From SHZI01 sp963698405 (GTDB lineage: Bacteria; Pseudomonadota; Gammaproteobacteria; Steroidobacterales; GCA-2729495): a DNA stretch of 64,000 nt. Positions 9,988-19,333 of the stretch are shown in pieces. The notes beneath the pieces were generated by a model. The model ran no database searches and had not been told where the DNA came from. It saw only the letters and a list, made by a program, of their open reading frames with translations. A program made the position numbers and the translations under genes. Position 1 is the stretch's first letter. Every line of letters begins with the position of its first letter. The stretch covers positions 310,001 through 374,000 of the forward strand of contig CAVOQT010000017.1 of NCBI GenBank assembly GCA_963698405.1, written 5' to 3'.

Positions 9988-11268
9988 TTGGGCGACGACC
10001 TGTCTGCCAGTACGCTCATCGCGCTTCTTGTCCTGTTACTCCTGATTTCAGCCTTCTTCTCGGGTTCCGAAACGGCACTCCTGACGCTGAATCGTTACCG
10101 GCTGCGGCACAAGGCACGGCAGGGTCACCTCGGTGCCCGGCTGGCGGAACGTCTGCTGGCACGCCCCGACCGTCTGATCTCACTGATCCTGATCGGCAGC
10201 AATATAGCCAACACGCTGGCCACCTCACTGGTGACACTGGCTGCATTACGCATCGGCGGCCCCGCAGGCGTTGCCGTAGCCAGCATCGGGCTGGCCTTCG
10301 TAATCATGGTTTTCACCGATGTCATGCCAAAAACGCTGGGCGCGCTGCGTTCCGAGACATTTGGCCCGCCGGCTGCGATCGTTTATTTCGTACTGCTCAA
10401 GGCCACCTTGCCAGTCGTCTGGTTCATCAGCGCCATTTCGAATGGTTTGTTGCGGCTCTTTGGCGTACGCCCTGATGAGGTCAACCAGCATCATTTGACG
10501 CTGGACGAACTGCGCACAATCGTGAGAGAGGCCGGAACGAAACTGCCCCGCCGCCGACAGCAGATGCTGATGTCGATTCTCGAACTGGAAGACATGACCG
10601 TCGACGAGATCATGATTCCGGATAACGAACTGGTCGGCATCGACCTCGACAGCGAGTGGCACGAGATAGCCACCACCATCACCACCAGCCGACATAGCCG
10701 CTTGCCCGTGTTCCAGGGCAGCATCGAGAACCTGGTCGGCATCCTCTATATTCGCAAGCTGGTGCTTGCCAGTGCAGGCACGCTCGACAAGGAGACCATC
10801 CAGTCCACGATGGACGAGGCATTTTTCGTCCCGGAAGGCACCTCACTCCATGGCCTGCTGGCCCAGTTCCGGCGCAGCGGCCAGCGCACTGCCTTTGTCG
10901 TGGACGAGTACGGTGATATTCAGGGACTGGTGACCATTGAAGATCTGCTTGAAGAAATTCTTGGCGAATTTTCCAGCAGCGGAGAAAGCTCGCCCGAAGA
11001 AGTGCGTCGCGAGGACAAAACCGATTCGTGGCTGGTCAACGCAAGCATCAACGTCCGTGCACTGAATCGCATGATGCACTGGCACCTGCCAACCGACGGA
11101 CCGACTACCCTGAACGGACTGATACTTGAACAGCTCGAAACCTTCCCGGCGCCTGGTACGGTACTGCTGCTGAACGGCTATCCGGTTGAGATCACAGATA
11201 CCGGTGACAATGTCGTACGCACGGTACGGATACGCCCCCCACCCCAGGACGGTTTGGCTGGAGCCTGA
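9988..11268 (+). CDS. CNNM/CorC-type membrane protein with CBS domains (YfjD/CorB-like)
   Basis: Inner-membrane protein (426 aa) of the HlyC/CorC family, linked in other bacteria to magnesium or cobalt handling. The N-terminal CNNM (DUF21) region has about four membrane segments and the motif FFSGSETALLTLNRYRLRH. A CBS pair follows (MIPDNELVGIDLDSEWHE, SRHSRLPVF, LVGILYIRKL, FVVDEYGDIQGLVTIEDLLEEILGE). The C-terminal CorC_HlyC domain contains LVNASINVRALNRMM and LNGLILEQLETFPAPG. The start is TTG at 9988 with AAGGGG nine bases upstream. In E. coli the homologue yfjD also neighbours ffh, although the cytochrome-assembly-like ypjD found there is absent here. Confidence 0.92.
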   Translation: MGDDLSASTLIALLVLLLLISAFFSGSETALLTLNRYRLRHKARQGHLGARLAERLLARPDRLISLILIGSNIANTLATSLVTLAALRIGGPAGVAVASIGLAFVIMVFTDVMPKTLGALRSETFGPPAAIVYFVLLKATLPVVWFISAISNGLLRLFGVRPDEVNQHHLTLDELRTIVREAGTKLPRRRQQMLMSILELEDMTVDEIMIPDNELVGIDLDSEWHEIATTITTSRHSRLPVFQGSIENLVGILYIRKLVLASAGTLDKETIQSTMDEAFFVPEGTSLHGLLAQFRRSGQRTAFVVDEYGDIQGLVTIEDLLEEILGEFSSSGESSPEEVRREDKTDSWLVNASINVRALNRMMHWHLPTDGPTTLNGLILEQLETFPAPGTVLLLNGYPVEITDTGDNVVRTVRIRPPPQDGLAGA

Positions 11269-11282
11269 GGAACACGGCAGAC

Positions 11283-12647
11283 TCAGCCGGTCGCAGCTTG
11301 TAAAGCGGGCAATACCCGCATCACGTCCCGCAGACAATCCACTGCAATGATCTCCATACCTTCTATCGGCTGCCGCGGCTGATTGGCCCTCGGCACCAGC
11401 GCCCGGTGAAAACCTACCTTGGCCGCCTCGCGCAAGCGTTCTTCACCATAGGCGACCGGCCGAACCTCACCGGCAAGTCCCACTTCACCAAACACGACGA
11501 GATCACGCGGCAAGGCGCGATCACGAACGCTCGAAATAGTGGCGAGCAATGCAGCCAGGTCGGCAGCAGTTTCTGCAATACGCACACCGCCAACCACGTT
11601 CACAAACACATCACTGCTATGCATGGAGATACCAGCATGCCGGTGCAACACAGCGAGAAGCAACGTCAGACGGTTTGCCTCAAGACCGATCGCAACCCGA
11701 CGCGGCGGGCTGCCACCGCCCTGATCAGCCAGCGCCTGGACTTCGACGAGCAAGGGACGACTGCCCTGGTGCACGGCAGTCACCACACTGCCCGGCACTG
11801 GCTCCGTGCGCTGTGAAACGAATAGTGCTGACGGATTCTTGACCTCGCGCATACCGCCTTCCGTCATCACGAAAATACCGAGTTCATTGGCTGCACCGAA
11901 GCGGTTTTTTACCGCACGAAGAATGCGAAAGCGGCTTGCCACATCACTCTCAAAATAGAGCACCACATCGACCATATGCTCCAGCAGACGCGGCCCGGCA
12001 ATCTGCCCGTCCTTGGTGACATGACCCACCAGAATGACACTGATACCGGTTTGCTTGGCGAGCCTCACCAGCAGGCTGGCGCAGGCACGCAATTGATTGG
12101 GCGAACCGGGTGCCGACGGCAGCAAGTCTGTCACCATGGTCTGAATTGAATCGACGACCACACAACCGGGCTGCACCTGCTCTACGGCAGCGAGGACATC
12201 CTCAACCCGTGTCGTCGCGATAGCCGTGACCTTGTCCAGCGGAAGGCCGAGACGCCGACCACGCAGGCCGACCTGTTGCAGGGATTCTTCACCGCTGGCG
12301 TAGAGCGTCTGTCCAGCGGTATCGAGCTGGGCCGCAGCCTGCAACAGCAGCGTGGACTTGCCTATACCCGGATCACCACCGATCAGTACCGCCGAGCCGG
12401 GCACGAGACCACCACCCAACGCACGGTCGAGTTCGCTGAGTCCTGTTTTTACTCGCGGCACCGTCTCGCCACCCACATCTGCCAGCCGCTGTATGCGAAC
12501 CTCCGGCAACACTGCGGTCGGGCGACTGGCCTCCACCACGCGCGGCTCCAGAGAATTCCAGGCAGCACAGGCCGGGCACTGACCCTGCCACTTCGTGGTG
12601 CTCGCACCACAATCGCCACAGACATAGGCTTTCTGCGCTTTGGCCAT
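11283..12647 (-). CDS. radA: DNA repair protein RadA
   Basis: RecA-like DnaB-type helicase that promotes branch migration during recombination. The protein has an N-terminal C4 zinc finger (CGDCG..KWQGQCPAC), Walker A GGDPGIGKSTLLLQ, the RadA-specific KNRFGAANELGIF motif and a C-terminal Lon-protease-like domain (VNVVGGVRI, LVVFGEVGLAGEVRPV). The ATG at 12647 (MAKAQKAYVCG, 454 aa) has GGAAG six bases upstream; a TTG seven codons earlier is less likely. It is convergent with the CorC-family gene (14-base gap) and divergent from the Ser/Thr kinase. Confidence 0.97.
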   Translation of the reverse strand: MAKAQKAYVCGDCGASTTKWQGQCPACAAWNSLEPRVVEASRPTAVLPEVRIQRLADVGGETVPRVKTGLSELDRALGGGLVPGSAVLIGGDPGIGKSTLLLQAAAQLDTAGQTLYASGEESLQQVGLRGRRLGLPLDKVTAIATTRVEDVLAAVEQVQPGCVVVDSIQTMVTDLLPSAPGSPNQLRACASLLVRLAKQTGISVILVGHVTKDGQIAGPRLLEHMVDVVLYFESDVASRFRILRAVKNRFGAANELGIFVMTEGGMREVKNPSALFVSQRTEPVPGSVVTAVHQGSRPLLVEVQALADQGGGSPPRRVAIGLEANRLTLLLAVLHRHAGISMHSSDVFVNVVGGVRIAETAADLAALLATISSVRDRALPRDLVVFGEVGLAGEVRPVAYGEERLREAAKVGFHRALVPRANQPRQPIEGMEIIAVDCLRDVMRVLPALQAATG

Positions 12648-12762
12648 GGGGAACTTCCAGTTGCTCAAAAGCTGGTCATTTCGGGATGTAAAACCGCTTC
12701 TGCCAGCCGAAACCCAAACCCAAGTCTCAACCTGCAGAACGTGATCCGCATACTATTTTGGA

Positions 12763-15201
12763 ATGCCTCCAAGCGACAGTCACAAATCCAGTCTTCCCCA
12801 TCGTGCGGCAAGCATCCTGCTGTGCACAGCGCTGGCCCTGCTGTTCTGGGCAGGCGCAGACCGGCTGATAGGTATTGAGCGCGGTTACTACGACCTGTTT
12901 CAACGCCTGACCGCAAGTCCTGCGGATGCACCGGTCCTGATCCTGGATACCGGTAAAGCAGATGCCAATCCATGGCTGGCGCCCCGTTTTGACGAAGTGC
13001 TGCTACGGGCAAAGGCCTCTGGAGCAAAACTGATTCTGCCGGCATCACCACCCCCGGCAATGATCGCTGCACAGGATATTGCCCGCCTGCAAGCCTTGAT
13101 TGCCCTGGAGAAGCGCTCCAGCGCCATGCAACCTGCAACGCAGCCTGGCCTCCTTGAGCGCCAGCTAAAGGAGGCTGAGCAGCGACTTGAGCAGCAGCAA
13201 AAGAACGCTGCGGCAGTCGCTGCTGCCGGTAACGTCATACTTGGTCTGGGCGTCACTGAACTGGTACCCGGACGAGAAGCAGAGGAAGGAATCTGTGGGG
13301 AACGTATTGCGGCTGCCAGCGGAGGCTATGGGAAAACTGCCAGTGGCACCCAGCTGGTAGCCATCGCACCCGGCAATCCTGCCCTGTGTACCGCAGCCGC
13401 TGCAATCGGCCATTTGCAGGCAACACCGGATCGGGATGGCATCTTGCGCCGAAGCTCCACCAGCGTACCAACCCGGCTCGGCACGCTGCCATCCGTCGCC
13501 CTCGCAGCATTTGCCACCGAGACAGGTACGGCTCCAGCATCGCACACCGAAGATCGCTGGCACCGCTTCTACAGCGGACAGGCGGCGGCTGGTTTCCGGG
13601 TAGTTCCCGTCGAACAGTTACTCGCTAACGGCACACTCACCTTGCTCAAGGACCAGATCGTAGTCGTCGGTGCAGCGACCGGCGACATGAACTCATCGGT
13701 CAATGCACAACTCGGTCCGGCAGCACTGCTCGCCACTGAAGTCGTCAATCTTGCCGGAGAGCAGTTCATCCGTCGCCCGGGCTGGGTGCAATGGGTCGAA
13801 ATCATTGTCGCGCTGATACTGGGTGCAGGTACCGGTCTTGCCGGGCAACTGACACTCAGCCGTACCGCGACACTGGGAGCCGCCGGCGCAGCCCTGCTGC
13901 TGCTTACCGAGTTCGCGCTGCTGCTGAGCGGAACATGGCTGCAGTTTGCCAGTCTCGGCCTGTTCTGCCTGACCGGCATGGCCATCATTCAGGGCCTGAC
14001 GCACCTGCCCGGACGCCCGCTGGGACTCACCGGAACAGCAACCAGCGATGCACCGGCCAGCAGCGCCGGACCGGGCGAAGAACTGGATCTGGCTTTCTCG
14101 GTACTCCGTCAGCAACCCACAACCGATCGCACCAAGGAAAAACTATACGACCTGGCCATGGAGCATGGCCGCAAGCGCGACTATGCACGAGCTGAGCGCG
14201 TATTCCGCTACCTCGCCACGCGTGATCCAGGCTACCGCGATGTCGCCACCAAACTGGAAAAACTTTCTGGCGCCCGCGGTGCCCCCGTCGCAAAGAAATT
14301 AGCCACCCCGGACACCGCCAGAGCAGCAACGGAATCACAGCCGATAGCCACATCATCCGGCATCCGCACTCTCGGTCGTTATGAGCTGGAACGGGTAATC
14401 GGCCGGGGTGCGATGGCTACCGTATATCTCGGACGGGATCCGACGATCAACCGGCGTGTCGCCATCAAGACCCTGCCACTGGCCGAGGAATTCGAAGAGA
14501 GCGACCTGGCTGCGGCACGGGCAAATTTCAAGCGCGAGGCCGAATCGGCCGGTCGGCTCAGCCATCCGCATATCATCTCCATCTATGATGCCGGTGAGGA
14601 CAATCAGGTTGCCTGGCTGGCCATGGAGTACATCGAGGGACGCTCACTGAGTTATTACGCACAGGTGGGCCGCCTCCTCGCACCTCGCATCGTATTCGAA
14701 CTCATGGCGCGGGCTGCCGAAGCGCTGCACTATGCCCACACACAGAACGTGGTTCACCGGGACGTAAAGCCAGCCAATATTCTCTACAATCCAGCCACCG
14801 ACACCATGAAAATCACTGACTTCGGTATCGCCAGGCTAACCGACTCAAGCAGAACCCGGACGGGTATCATTCTCGGTACGCCGTCTTATATGTCACCGGA
14901 GCAGCTTTCGGCCAGCCAGGTTACTGGACAGTCAGATCTGTATTCACTTGGGGTAACCATGTACCACCTGCTCACCGGGGCCCCGCCGTTCCAGGCAGAT
15001 TCGATCCCGCGCCTGATGGACAAGATCGTCAATCAGCGCCATCGCCCGCTGGCCGATATCCGCGATGATATTCCGCCCTGTACGGACAGCATTCTCGACC
15101 AGATCCTCGCCAAGGATCCCGCAGATCGTTTCCCCAGCGGCCGTGCCCTCGCCTACGCCCTGCGCGAGTGTGCCAGCCAACTGGCTGCAGACCACATATG
15201 A
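12763..15201 (+). CDS. CHASE2-domain transmembrane serine/threonine protein kinase
   Basis: Receptor-type Hanks kinase (812 aa). One membrane segment at about residues 15-33 leads into a large extracytoplasmic CHASE2-like domain (to about 330, with ILDTGKADANPW, LPASPPPAM and DQIVVVGAATGDMNS). A coiled-coil-rich insert rich in Glu/Gln lies near 150-172. Three membrane segments follow at about 340-410. A TPR-like stretch (YDLAMEHGRKRDYARAERVF) leads to the kinase domain at about 536-800, with GRGAMATVY glycine loop, AIK lysine near 568, HRDVKPAN, DFG near 686 and GTPSYMSPEQ. All catalytic residues are present. The next gene, a PP2C phosphatase, overlaps by four bases. The start has no good Shine-Dalgarno, so its position is less certain than the function. 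Confidence 0.93.
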   Translation: MPPSDSHKSSLPHRAASILLCTALALLFWAGADRLIGIERGYYDLFQRLTASPADAPVLILDTGKADANPWLAPRFDEVLLRAKASGAKLILPASPPPAMIAAQDIARLQALIALEKRSSAMQPATQPGLLERQLKEAEQRLEQQQKNAAAVAAAGNVILGLGVTELVPGREAEEGICGERIAAASGGYGKTASGTQLVAIAPGNPALCTAAAAIGHLQATPDRDGILRRSSTSVPTRLGTLPSVALAAFATETGTAPASHTEDRWHRFYSGQAAAGFRVVPVEQLLANGTLTLLKDQIVVVGAATGDMNSSVNAQLGPAALLATEVVNLAGEQFIRRPGWVQWVEIIVALILGAGTGLAGQLTLSRTATLGAAGAALLLLTEFALLLSGTWLQFASLGLFCLTGMAIIQGLTHLPGRPLGLTGTATSDAPASSAGPGEELDLAFSVLRQQPTTDRTKEKLYDLAMEHGRKRDYARAERVFRYLATRDPGYRDVATKLEKLSGARGAPVAKKLATPDTARAATESQPIATSSGIRTLGRYELERVIGRGAMATVYLGRDPTINRRVAIKTLPLAEEFEESDLAAARANFKREAESAGRLSHPHIISIYDAGEDNQVAWLAMEYIEGRSLSYYAQVGRLLAPRIVFELMARAAEALHYAHTQNVVHRDVKPANILYNPATDTMKITDFGIARLTDSSRTRTGIILGTPSYMSPEQLSASQVTGQSDLYSLGVTMYHLLTGAPPFQADSIPRLMDKIVNQRHRPLADIRDDIPPCTDSILDQILAKDPADRFPSGRALAYALRECASQLAADHI

Positions 15202-16022
15202 ACCTGCGCCCGAAATTCAACACCCTGCAACTCTCCGACACCGGCAAGGTGCGCGAGCACAATGAAGATGCGGTGGGCACCAACAAGGACATCGCCTTGC
15301 TGGTACTGGCTGATGGCATGGGCGGCTATAACGCCGGCGAAGTAGCCAGCGGTATTGCGGTACGCACGGTCCTCGAGCTCGTACCACCCGCCTGTGAGCG
15401 GGAAACACGCAATGCGACGGACCCGGAAACCGGCCTGATGCGGCAGACGATCATCCTGCGTGATGCGATCGCCCGGGCCAACAAGGTGATACACCAGACA
15501 GCCAAGATGCAGCCGCAATGTGAAGGCATGGGAACCACCATTGTCGCCTGCCTGTTTTACGACAACCGTATTTCAATCGCACATGTAGGCGATTCACGTC
15601 TGTACCGGCTTCGGCGGAACCGTTTTGAACAATTAACCATGGACCATTCCCTGCTGCAGGAACTGGTAGCCCGGGGCTTCTACTCGCCGGAAGAGGCGGC
15701 CAGATCCACCAACCGCAACTATGTCACCCGGGCCCTGGGGGTCGAACCAACGGTACAGGTCGAACTCCAGGAGGCAGAGGTACAGCCCGAAGATATTTAC
15801 CTGCTCTGTTCCGACGGTCTGCCAGACATGGTTGAAGACGAGGATATTCACTTAACGATCAGCACTTTTAATGCTAATCTTGAAATGGCAGGTCAACAAC
15901 TGATCCGACTCAGCAATGACCACGGGGGGAAGGACAATGTCTCAGTCATACTGGCACAGGTGGTCGAACCGTTCCCGGCGAAGACCAGCATGCTGCAGCA
16001 GATCCGCAGTATCTTCAGTTAG
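15198..16022 (+). CDS. PP2C-family protein serine/threonine phosphatase
   Basis: Metal-dependent protein phosphatase (274 aa), probable antagonist of the CHASE2 kinase. The PP2C motifs are intact: SDTGKVREHNEDA, LADGMGGYNAGEVAS, GTTIVACLF..ISIAHVGDSRLYRLR, LCSDGLPDMVEDEDI and GGKDNVSVIL. These supply the aspartates that hold the two metal ions. No membrane segment or signal peptide is visible, so it is cytoplasmic. I chose the ATG at 15198 that forms an ATGA overlap with the kinase stop; an upstream in-frame start at 15168 would extend into the kinase gene and has no homology. Kinase, phosphatase and the FHA protein form one operon. Confidence 0.95.
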   Translation: MNLRPKFNTLQLSDTGKVREHNEDAVGTNKDIALLVLADGMGGYNAGEVASGIAVRTVLELVPPACERETRNATDPETGLMRQTIILRDAIARANKVIHQTAKMQPQCEGMGTTIVACLFYDNRISIAHVGDSRLYRLRRNRFEQLTMDHSLLQELVARGFYSPEEAARSTNRNYVTRALGVEPTVQVELQEAEVQPEDIYLLCSDGLPDMVEDEDIHLTISTFNANLEMAGQQLIRLSNDHGGKDNVSVILAQVVEPFPAKTSMLQQIRSIFS

Positions 16023-16079
16023 GCTCGCCATGGCACCCTCATCATTTTTCGTGTCACGGCTCACAGGACGATACTGAAT

Positions 16080-16808
16080 ATGGCACGACTGATTCTGAGC
16101 CTGGATTCACAGGTCCTTGCCGAGTACAACATGAGCAAGGAGCGATATACCGTTGGCCGTCTCCAGGACAACGATATCCGCATCGATAATCCGACGGTCA
16201 GCGGCCATCACTCGCTGATCATCAATATCCTCAACGATTCATTCCTTGAGGACCTGAACAGCACAAATGGCACCTATGTCAACGGACGCCTGATCAAGAA
16301 ACATGCCCTGCAGAACGGCGATGTCGTTACCGTGGGCCGCCATCAGTTGCGCTTCGTCGATGGCGTTACCGATGATGACGCAGACGAATTTTCCCGCACG
16401 ATGGTCATCGAACGCCAGATCGGCGGGGCTGAAGCTCTGGCCAAGGCGGCTGCCGTATCAGCCCAGGCAAACCCCACACCTGCTACCAACGGCGCATCGG
16501 CACGTCCGGCCGGCGCAGAACCGGCTTCGAAGCCGGTTTCGGTGGGCAAGGTTCAGGTACTGAACGGCTCGTTTGCCGGACGTGAGATTCCGCTCAACAA
16601 GGCGCTGACGACACTGGGTCGTGCCGGCGTACAGGTGGTAGCGATCACGCGCCGGGCTGATGGCTATCACATCGTCCAGGTGGAAAATACGGCAGACCGT
16701 GAACCGCCGAAGCTGAATGGTCAGGCGCTGGGCGCCCAGGCTTGCAAACTCGCTGACAATGACGTCATCGAGATCATCGGCATCAAGATGGGCTTCTTCC
16801 TCGGCTGA
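16080..16808 (+). CDS. FHA-domain protein with two FHA-like regions
   Basis: Cytoplasmic protein of 242 residues that probably reads threonine phosphorylation made by the kinase two genes upstream. The N-terminal FHA domain (about 20-95) has the canonical TVGRLQDNDIRI, NPTVSGHHSLI and LNSTNGTYVNG motifs. A low-complexity Ala/Pro linker (about 120-155) contains SRTMVIERQ, a possible phosphosite region. The C-terminal part (about 157-242) looks like a second, degenerate FHA fold: GREIPLNKALTTLGRAG at its start and LADNDVIEIIGIKMGF at its end, but without the serine-histidine pair of the first domain. It lies 57 bases after the phosphatase and is convergent with alr. Confidence 0.9.
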   Translation: MARLILSLDSQVLAEYNMSKERYTVGRLQDNDIRIDNPTVSGHHSLIINILNDSFLEDLNSTNGTYVNGRLIKKHALQNGDVVTVGRHQLRFVDGVTDDDADEFSRTMVIERQIGGAEALAKAAAVSAQANPTPATNGASARPAGAEPASKPVSVGKVQVLNGSFAGREIPLNKALTTLGRAGVQVVAITRRADGYHIVQVENTADREPPKLNGQALGAQACKLADNDVIEIIGIKMGFFLG

Positions 16809-16818
16809 AGCCCGCCGA

Positions 16819-17928
16819 CTAGCCAGCCTCGACGCGTACTGCCACTCGCCGGTTGATGCCGGTCATCAGTGTCCATGGGATGGTATTGGCCGCTGCTGCA
16901 ATATCTTCCACACACGGTGCATCCCCCCATAGCACCACGCGATCACCGATTGCAGCTCCCGGCACATCAGTAATATCGATACTGATCATGTCCATGGAAA
17001 CCCGTCCGGCCAGCACACCGACAGCATTGCCGATACCGACCGGAGTACCCGATGGGGCATGCCAGGGATAACCGTCGGCATAACCGGCTGCAGCAATGCC
17101 CAGCACGCTGTCGCGTGGTGCAACCCAATGCCCGCCGTAGCCGACCCGTTGCCCCCTGGAAACAGCCTTCACGGAAATGAGGCGTGTCTCAAAAGACATG
17201 GCAGGCTGCAGACCGAATCGGTGCGCCGATCGCACATGCATCGGCAGCGCACCGAAAAGCATGATGCCGGGTCTGACCCAGTTACGCCCGGCGTAAGGGA
17301 GTATTCCCGTATTTCGCACGGTGTCCGGCCACTGCAGGATCGCGGCTGAATTGGCGACACTCACATCACCGCGCCAGTCCCTGAGCAACGCACCAAAGTT
17401 CGCGAGCTGCTCACCAGTCGCTGCATCCTGCGGGTCATCGGCACAGGCCAGATGGGTCATCAGCGTGATACCGCTGACGGATGCATACTGATGCAGACGG
17501 TCAATCGCATCCGGTACAGCAGATACCGGTATACCCAGACGAGTCATACCAGTATCAACCTTGAGCCAGCACCAGACAGACGCGGCACTGCCAATCGCCT
17601 CCAACAGCGCCAGCTGTTCCGGCGCATGAACCACGATGTCGATAGCCAACCCGGCTGCGGTACGCAATTCCTCGGCTGTCGTACAGCCACCGAGAATTAC
17701 CAGACGTTTGCGGATACCTGCCTCACGTAGCTGCACCGCCTCTTCCAGCCGGGCAACTGCGAATGCATCGGCAGAGTCGAGAATACGCGCCACCTGGATC
17801 AGGCCATGCCCATAGGCATTGGCCTTGATCACTGCAAGCACCGGACAATCCGGAGCAGCCAGACGAACTTGCTGAAGATTATTGCGCAGTGCGGCTGAAC
17901 GGATCACTGCGACCGCCGCTGGCCTCAC
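16819..17928 (-). CDS. alr: Alanine racemase
   Basis: PLP enzyme that interconverts L- and D-alanine for peptidoglycan. The 369-residue protein shows the PLP lysine in VIKANAYGHG near residue 34 and the C-terminal domain motif RVSMDMISID with GDRVVLWG, as in Alr. The start is GTG at 17928, overlapping the dnaB stop by four bases (GTGA). dnaB-alr is a conserved gammaproteobacterial pair. Confidence 0.97.
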   Translation of the reverse strand: MRPAAVAVIRSAALRNNLQQVRLAAPDCPVLAVIKANAYGHGLIQVARILDSADAFAVARLEEAVQLREAGIRKRLVILGGCTTAEELRTAAGLAIDIVVHAPEQLALLEAIGSAASVWCWLKVDTGMTRLGIPVSAVPDAIDRLHQYASVSGITLMTHLACADDPQDAATGEQLANFGALLRDWRGDVSVANSAAILQWPDTVRNTGILPYAGRNWVRPGIMLFGALPMHVRSAHRFGLQPAMSFETRLISVKAVSRGQRVGYGGHWVAPRDSVLGIAAAGYADGYPWHAPSGTPVGIGNAVGVLAGRVSMDMISIDITDVPGAAIGDRVVLWGDAPCVEDIAAAANTIPWTLMTGINRRVAVRVEAG

Positions 17929-19307
17929 CGAAACCCCTCGACTTCAGGCGCATAGTTCTCGAACTTGGTAAACCGACCGAGGAAGGTCAGCGGAAATTCA
18001 CCAATCGGGCCGTTACGTTGCTTGGCGATATGGATATCGGCAATTCCCTTGCGAGGGCTATCGGTGTTGTAGACCTCGTCACGATATATGAAAAGGATCA
18101 GGTCGGCGTCCTGCTCGATTGCTCCCGATTCGCGCAGGTCGGACATGACCGGCTTCTTGTCGGTACGCGACTCAACGCTGCGGTTCAACTGAGACAGCGC
18201 GATGACCGGTACGTTCAGCTCGCGAGCCAGTGCCTTCAGACCACGTGAGATTTCTGAAATTTCGGTAGCCCGATTCTCCGCAGCGCCAGCCACACGCATC
18301 AACTGCAGATAGTCAACGACAATCAGGTCCAGACCACGCTCGCGCTGCAGGCGCCGTGCGCGTGCCCGCACCTCAGTGGGTGTCATTGCGGGTGTGTCGT
18401 CGATGAATATCGGCGCTTCCTGCATCTGCTGAATCGCGCCATTGATGCGCGGCCAGTCGTCATCGCTGAACCGGCCATTGCGCAAGTGAGACTGATCGAC
18501 GCGCCCCAGTGATGAAACCATGCGAAAGGCGAGCTGCTCAACCGACATTTCCATGCTGAATATTGCTGCCGACTTGCGGGCACCCAGCGCTGCATTCTCG
18601 GCAATATTCAGTGCAAAGGAAGTCTTGCCCATCGATGGGCGCCCGGCAATGATGATCAGATCACCGCCCTGGAGGCCGGCAGTAAACTCATCCAGGCGGT
18701 TAAAGCCGGTCGGCAAACCGGTAATTGCACCGGGTGACTGATGCAATCGATCCAGGCGCTCAACCGTACCGGTGAGCACCTCGCTGAGACGTACAAAGCC
18801 TGAGCCGCGACGCTGACCGCGTTCGGCAATCTCGAAAACACGTCGCTCGGCTTCATCGACCAGTTCAGCAATCGGACGCCCTTCTGGTCTATAGGCCAGC
18901 CCGGCAATATCGTTGCCAACCTCGATCAGACGCCTGAGCAGGGCGCGCTCGCGAATGATCCGCGCGTAATTACCAACATTCGCCGCACTCGGCGTGTCGT
19001 TGACCAGTTCACTGAGATAGGCGGTACTGCCGGCATCGGTCAGTTCGCCGCGCGATGCAAGATGGGCTGACAGGGTTACCGGATCGGCTGGCTGGCTCCG
19101 CTCGGAAAGCTCCTGGACAGCGCTAAAGATCAGGCGATGGTCAGGGCGGAAAAAATCAGCTGAAGCGACCAGATCGGCAATCCGGTCCCAGCTGCTGTTG
19201 TCGAGCATCAGGCCGCCAAGCAGCGCCTGCTCTGCCTGAATCGAGCTTGGAGGTACCGGGAGCTCCGTCAACGCCCCCGCGTCGCGCCGGGGACCAGAAG
19301 TCGCCAC
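17925..19307 (-). CDS. dnaB: Replicative DNA helicase DnaB
   Basis: Hexameric 5'-3' helicase of the replication fork (460 aa). The N-terminal helicase-partner domain (SIQAEQALLGGLMLDN) is followed by the RecA-like domain with Walker A GRPSMGKTSFALN, SMEMSVEQLAFRM, VDYLQLM and the arginine-finger region ALSQLNRSVESRTDKKP. No intein is present. The start is GTG at 19307 with AAGGGGG about seven bases upstream. It lies 26 bases after rplI, the conserved rpsF-rpsR-rplI-dnaB order. Confidence 0.98.
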   Translation of the reverse strand: MATSGPRRDAGALTELPVPPSSIQAEQALLGGLMLDNSSWDRIADLVASADFFRPDHRLIFSAVQELSERSQPADPVTLSAHLASRGELTDAGSTAYLSELVNDTPSAANVGNYARIIRERALLRRLIEVGNDIAGLAYRPEGRPIAELVDEAERRVFEIAERGQRRGSGFVRLSEVLTGTVERLDRLHQSPGAITGLPTGFNRLDEFTAGLQGGDLIIIAGRPSMGKTSFALNIAENAALGARKSAAIFSMEMSVEQLAFRMVSSLGRVDQSHLRNGRFSDDDWPRINGAIQQMQEAPIFIDDTPAMTPTEVRARARRLQRERGLDLIVVDYLQLMRVAGAAENRATEISEISRGLKALARELNVPVIALSQLNRSVESRTDKKPVMSDLRESGAIEQDADLILFIYRDEVYNTDSPRKGIADIHIAKQRNGPIGEFPLTFLGRFTKFENYAPEVEGFR

Positions 19308-19333
19308 GTCTGCCCCCTTTGGCCGCTACTGAC

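Noticed and set aside
12763..16808. Type VI secretion locus
   Set aside because: Kinase, PP2C and FHA genes recall PpkA-PppA-Fha1, but no sheath, Hcp, VgrG, ClpV or TssJKLM gene is present in the window.
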